Shown one piece after another: positions 61,712 through 64,000 of a DNA stretch of 64,000 nucleotides. This stretch comes from Bryum argenteum (lineage: Eukaryota; Streptophyta; Bryopsida; Bryales; Bryaceae). The notes under the pieces are model-generated. The model did not search any database, had not been told where the DNA came from, and was given only the letters and a program-made list of their open reading frames with translations. A program made the position numbers and the translations under genes. Positions within the stretch are counted from its first letter, which is position 1. Every line of letters starts with the position of its first letter. Where the stretch lies: contig CM073325.1 in NCBI GenBank assembly GCA_037043015.1, positions 12,193,001-12,257,000 of the forward strand, in the 5' to 3' direction.

Positions 61712-64000
61712 ACAACATCACACATCATGGTCGTGGCTGGGACGGTAATTTGAAACGATCGGTGACGGTGATCGCCACCGACCGACCGGCGCAATTGGTA
61801 CAGTTTTTGGTGACGCTTTGCACCAAGTCAGATTAATAGAATCCGGCTTGGAACATAGTAGGAAACAAAGCACGAACGAACAATCAACAATCCCTGGCTA
61901 ATTTCGCTACTCGCCGAGTGAATGGTATTTGAGGAGAAAGCGTGAGCATCGTCGTTACAAGGCGGACGACGAGGTGGCGCTTACCTGGCTTCGTGTAAGC
62001 AAGGCGATCCACCGTTTTGGCGTACTTGCTCCAGTGATTCCTGGAAGACGCTAAGATTCGTCAAGGATTTGACCAATCGTCATAGGATTTGAATCTTAAC
62101 TATTCAGAGAACATTCTGCTTTGGTATTTTTAGTCCTTCACCATCGTTCTTTTTTATCACCTAGCGGTGCGATTGGATGTACGTGTATATTTTATTTGCA
62201 GCGTTATAACTGTCTTGCTGCTCAGTTTCTTTCTTGAAGCTCTCGCCTCATCTCAAGCGTGCGGAGAGAATCTGATTGCTTTCGATAGAGGAGCCTGTTG
62301 TATTCCACACGAGTTGAAGCGTTCTGTAGCGATAAATAGTCTGAAAGTGCTGTCCTTCGAGGTTACAGGGGATTGCAACTTTTATTGGAATTGATACTCC
62401 TACACGGTATCAGTTTTGATGGTACTTGCCGGTGCTCGTGTTGCCCAGCAATACTTTCAATCTTTAAATAGAAATTCGTTAGATTTTATACGTTCTAGCG
62501 TCTGTCTTTAGCTCCTTGAATATTCTTTTTCTTATTCTACCGACCTCTGCAGGTTTATGATTCAAACTGCCTTCGGACGACTTCGTATACAGACTCATGG
62601 GCGATGATCTTCAAGGTATTCAGTCAATGTCTTTCTGTCAACTAAGGCTAAATCTCTGCTTCGTCGTGAACCACTTAGTACCGTTCAATCTGGTGTGTAG
62701 CCTGGTTTGTAGGTGAGTGGTGAGTGCAGTACTTCTAAGCTGGCTGTCTGAGTACAAGTTCGAACTTTAGAAAGGACCATGTCAAGGTTGAATACTGTTC
62801 TATCGAACCAGCAAACGAAACTGAATTTCACTTGTACATTCTCAATCAATGGACTTAGGCGGTGCGTATTATCAACGGCAAGGAACTTTCCAGTTGGAAT
62901 GTGCTCGATTCATGTGTCTTGCGTACAAAGTCCGCTGTAAAGCGCTTGGGAAGACAGTGACGATCGTTTGTGTTTTCAAGTTTAGCCAAAGCTATCTCTG
63001 GCTTGTTATTGACGTTTGCCGGGGGATTAGGTCTGCAAATTACTCGTTGTCTACTGCTCGTGGGATGGACGGTAGTCTACTGATTTACGAGTCGTCTGTA
63101 TGAACTTTCGTCAAGACTCTGAAGCCTGTGACTGAGTAGGCATCGCTGTGTTAGGCGTTTCATAGAGAGCGTCACTTGTCCGCACTGCCTCATGCCTTAC
63201 AACAGGAGTTTCCCTTCAACGCAGCCATCTAAATACTAGGTGTTCCGCATCGTGCATGCTTTTCCAGTCCCTCGTCTGCGAAAGTAAGCAATGAACCTTC
63301 TACGATCGTTGACACACTGCTCTAAGATTTCTCGTGTCACTAGATAGAGAGAAATTATCCGTTCTTTTAGCATGCCACGTATACGCAGTACTTAGTGCAG
63401 CAAGACAAATCAGTTCGTGAATCGTGATGGATCCCGACTTCGTTGGTTGAAGTGATAACTATTAGCGATTGAAAAAGTGACTGACTAAAATCTGCATGCG
63501 GCCGTGCCTTCGATCTTCGGAGAATAAGTAGAATCCACGCAGAACGTGTATAATATGTATGTTGTGAACAGTCGTTCTTTGTAGATAGAGTGCTATCCGA
63601 AACTTCCCCCTCGGCGTCTTCTGTATCACTTTTCATGGCTAGATTCAAGGCTTTCGTACATAATATTTCTGACAATGTGCTACAGACAGGAAATAGTATC
63701 GCGGTTGTGCGTTAAGGAGCAATACATAGATAGTTTCAGGTCATAATTTAGCAGTTCCAATCGCGTACACCGTTGTCGTATGAGTCTGAAGTTCTTCATT
63801 TACTCGCTGGAAGTACAAAAAAAATGATATGAGCAGCACTGAATCGCACAGTTTTTTACTAATAACAGTGTTCTTGTTCAGCAGACTTCGTCGGTGACGA
63901 GTGAGTATCACTTCCTGTTACACGAAGTTCAGGAAGTTCCTGTTACTCGACAGGCTTTCATCGTTGCAAATAAGTCTCGGCACTTTTGGGTAACTGTCCT
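61712..64000. other. gene-like composition, no gene resolved
   Basis: This stretch is less AT-rich and free of the window's repeat families, as gene-proximal DNA is. Open frames at 62167-62394 and 62849-63103 have no recognisable domains. A box-B-like GTTCGAACTT near 62757 lacks a tRNA fold. Confidence 0.4.

Noticed and set aside
62700-62775. possible tRNA near GTTCGAACTT
   Set aside because: Acceptor and D stems do not pair; box A is poor.

Overview
The window looks like nuclear DNA of a land plant. The host genes are split by many GT-AG introns and encode plant-specific or plant-type families: a putative pectin methyltransferase of the QUASIMODO type, an ITPK4-like inositol phosphate kinase, a DUF1336 (EDR2 C-terminal) protein, a short tRNase Z with an organellar presequence, a TMEM230-like protein and a C2HC zinc-finger protein. 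The space between genes is AT-rich and full of class II DNA transposons and their short derivatives; I see no LTR retrotransposon. A full-length Tc1-type (DD34E) element and several TTAA-flanked, piggyBac-like short elements are unusual for a seed plant and make a non-seed plant (bryophyte, lycophyte or fern) plausible. That is inference; the species cannot be fixed from this sequence alone.

Layout. 1-4.6 kb: spacer with tandem repeats, a decayed CACTA element and a broken coiled-coil gene. 4.67-7.02 kb (minus): nine-exon tRNase Z with a TATA box upstream. 7.1-10.5 kb: pyrimidine-rich tract, a small MITE and featureless spacer. 10.55-12.06 kb (minus): five-exon C2HC zinc-finger gene. 13.26-16.38 kb (minus): seven-exon methyltransferase. 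17.2-25.4 kb: dispersed repeats, a 1-kb TTAA element, a large hairpin, a TA-flanked MITE, a dead Tc1 transposase and a GC-rich foldback element. 25.44-29.63 kb (minus): twelve-exon ITPK4-like kinase. 31.39-32.59 kb (minus): two-exon TMEM230-like gene. 33-40.9 kb: repeats, the intact Tc1 element at 34.25-35.93 kb, a TTAA MITE and two Stowaway MITEs. 40.95-41.92 kb (plus): single-exon DUF1336 gene followed by a divergent tandem array. 45.2 kb: TTAA MITE. 46.06-52.13 kb: a 6-kb PIF/Harbinger element with transposase, Myb-like partner and a captured host-gene fragment. 52-64 kb: repeats, SINE-like copies, simple repeats, more TTAA elements, and an unresolved possible gene start near 61.4 kb.

The host genes do not form a pathway; they are independent housekeeping or signalling genes: tRNA 3' processing, wall pectin methylation, inositol phosphate metabolism, membrane trafficking and lipid-linked signalling. 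The transposons are the linked system: an autonomous Tc1-type element, an apparently complete Harbinger pair, and non-autonomous families (TTAA, Stowaway, Tourist-like, CACTA) whose partners are mostly outside the window. Exon boundaries were derived by hand from splice motifs, reading phase and family homology. For each of the six host genes the proposed exons sum to a multiple of three.
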